DNA of 64,000 bases. Origin: Amaranthus tricolor (lineage: Eukaryota; Streptophyta; Magnoliopsida; Caryophyllales; Amaranthaceae). A program made the translations under genes and the position numbers. Positions within the stretch are counted from its first letter, which is position 1, and each line of letters opens with the position of its first letter. This document shows positions 62,041 through 64,000 of this stretch, piece by piece. The notes beneath the pieces are model-generated. The model saw only the letters and a program-made list of their open reading frames with translations, did no database searches and was not told where the DNA came from. The DNA is taken from contig NC_080057.1 of NCBI RefSeq assembly GCF_026212465.1, positions 8,047,398-8,111,397 on the forward strand. The letters are read 5' to 3'.

Positions 62041-63906
62041 GGATCAATGATCAATGAAGAATGAACGAAGAAGAATGAACGATGAAGAATGAACAAGGTT
62101 CAATTATCGATGAATAATGAACGATGAAGAATGAACAAGGATTAATGGTCAATGTCGAATGAACGATGAAGAATGAACAAGGATCAATGATCAATGAAGA
62201 ATGAACGATGAAAAATGAACAAGGATCAATGATCAATGAAGAATAAACGATGAAGAATGAACAAGGATCAATGAAGAATGACGAATGAACGATGAAGAAT
62301 GAACAAGGATCAATGATCAATGACGAATGAACGATGAAGAATGAACAAAGATTAATGCTCAATGAAGAATGAACGATGAAGAATGAACAAGGATCAATGA
62401 TCAATGAAGAATGAACGATGAAGAATGAACAAGGACTAATGGTCAATGACGAATGAACGATGAAGAATGAACAAGGATCAATGATCAATGAAGAATGAAC
62501 GATGAAGAATGAACAAGGATTAATGCTCAATGAACATTGAACGATGAAGAATGAACAAGGATCAATGATCAATGAAGAATGCACGATGAAGAATGAACAA
62601 GGATTAATGGTATTTGACAAATGAACGATGAAGAATTAACAAGGATGAATGATCAATGAAGAATGAACTATGAAGAATGAACAAGGATCAATGGTCAATG
62701 ACGAATGAACGATGAAGAATGAACAAGGATCAATGATCAAAGAAGAATGAACGATGAAGAATTAACAAGGATCAATGATCAATGAAGAATGAACGATGAA
62801 GAATGAAAAAGGATCAATGATCAATGAAGAATGAACGATGAAGAATGAACAAGGATTAATGGTGAATGACGAATGAACGATGAAGAATGAACAAGGATCA
62901 ATGATCAATCAAGAATGAACGATGAAGAATGAACAAGGATTAATGGTCAATGACGAAAGAACGATGAAGAATGAACAAGGATTAATGGTCAATGACGAAT
63001 GAACGATGAAGAATGAACAAGGATCAATGATCAATGAAGAATGAACGATGAAGAATGAACAAGGATCAATGATCAATGAAGAATGAATGATGAAGAATGA
63101 ACAAGGATTAATGCTCAATGAAGAAGGAACGATGAAGAATGAACAAGGATCAATGATCAATGAAGAATGCACGATGAAGAATGAACAAGGATTAATGGTC
63201 AATGACAAATGAACGATGAAGAATTAACAAGGATCAATGATCAATGAAGAATGAACTATGAAGAATGAACAAGGATCAATGGTCACTGACGAATGAACGA
63301 TGAAGGATGAACAAGGATCAATGATCAAAGAAGAATGAACGATGAAGAATTAACAAGGATCAATGATCAATGAAGAATGAACGATGAAGAATGAAAAAGG
63401 ATCAATGATCAATGAAGAATGAACGATGAAGAATGAACAAGGATCAATGATCAATCAAGAATGAACGATGAAGAATGAACAAGGATTAATGGTCAATGAC
63501 GAAAGAACGATGAAGAATGAACAAGGATAAATGATCAATGAAGAATGAACGATGAAGAATGAACAAGGATCAATGATCAATGAAGAATAAACGATGAAGA
63601 ATGAACAAGGATCAATGAAGAATGACGAATGAACGATGAAGAATGAACAAGGATCAATGATCAATGAAGAATGAACGATGAAGAATGAACAAGGATAAAT
63701 GGTCAATGAAGAATGAACGATGAAGAATGAACAAGGATAAATGGTCAATGAAGAATAAACGATGAAGAATGAACAAGGATCAATGAAGAATGACGAATGA
63801 ACGATGAAGAATGAACAAGGATCAATGATTAATGAAGAATGAACGATGAAGAATGAACAAGGGTCAATGATCAATGAAGAATGAACGATGAAGAATGAAC
63901 AAGGAT
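61299..63906. repeat. Higher-order satellite block, copy 2 of the 11.36-kb-offset pair
   Basis: Matches 49938-52545 with very few differences (for example TTATCGATG at 62105 against TTATCAATG at 50744). Similarity of the variant pattern stops near 63906, just before the window ends. Confidence 0.8.
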
Positions 63907-64000
63907 TAATGATCAATAAAGAATGAACGATGAAGAATGAACAAGGATCAATGATCAATGAAGAATGAACGATGAAGAATAAACAAGGATAAATGGTCAA

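Larger units (their letters stand above)
47842..64000. repeat. 42-bp satellite array, right block (16.2 kb, runs off the window)
   Basis: Continues the same satellite after the inserted element, in the same orientation and in phase apart from the 5-bp duplication. It has recurring higher-order blocks. A rare marker monomer (GAGCGATG followed by GAACAACGATC) appears near 48350, 53151, 57975, 59557 and 61181, and in the left block near 30342, 37062 and 41526. No gene is supported; the long minus-strand open frames are a by-product of the repeat. Confidence 0.97.

Noticed and set aside
23135..64000. Many minus-strand open frames of 70-650 codons with a 14-residue repeat rich in Phe, Ile, Ser and Cys.
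   Set aside because: The monomer length is a multiple of 3 and has no stop in that frame, so openness is automatic. Frames start and end at register shifts, lack promoters of their own and show variation equal to that of the surrounding repeat.

Overview
The window is repeat DNA from a plant nuclear genome, most likely a dicot. The evidence is Ty3/gypsy chromovirus-type LTR retrotransposons with plant-style primer sites, AT-rich sequence, and a long satellite array. I see no host gene, tRNA, rRNA or CRISPR array. Species cannot be read from the sequence.

Layout. (1) Positions 1-17364 hold a head-to-tail tandem array of one minus-strand LTR retrotransposon. Its period is exactly 4091 bp (LTR 1019 bp + internal region 3072 bp) and neighbouring units share a single LTR. 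Four internal regions are complete, a fifth runs off the left edge, and the rightmost LTR is broken at 17364. Every unit carries the same in-frame loss of protease and most of reverse transcriptase, and the same nonsense codon between the integrase zinc finger and its catalytic core. (2) Positions 17365-23168 are a complete plus-strand element of 5804 bp. It has two 688-bp LTRs that look identical, a tRNA-iMet primer site, an intact 1464-aa Gag-Pol and a polypurine tract. Its flanks are unlike each other, with no target-site duplication: array on the left, satellite on the right. (3) Positions 23169-64000 are a satellite with a 42-bp monomer made of three 14-bp (six 7-bp) subunits, organised into nested duplications of about 0.56, 1.05, 1.6, 6.7 and 11 kb. 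(4) At 45553-47841 the satellite is interrupted by a 2289-bp minus-strand non-autonomous element. It has identical-looking 809-bp LTRs, the same primer site, a 260-aa Gag-derived ORF and a perfect 5-bp target duplication (CAATG). Uninterrupted paralogous copies of its insertion site lie at 49424 and 56417.

How the parts relate. The full-length element encodes all enzymes needed to move. The short element shares most of its LTR, the primer site and the ends of Gag, so it is a plausible passenger of that family. The tandem-array family is a relative with a different primer site. In all three families the reading frame runs through the polypurine tract into the 3' LTR, a trait I associate with CRM-type (centromeric) chromoviruses. 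Together with the megasatellite this suggests a pericentromeric or centromeric setting, but that is inference. The left satellite block lies between two LTR promoters that point toward each other.

Long open frames across the satellite on the minus strand arise because 42 is divisible by 3 and the monomer has no stop in that frame. They are not annotated as genes.
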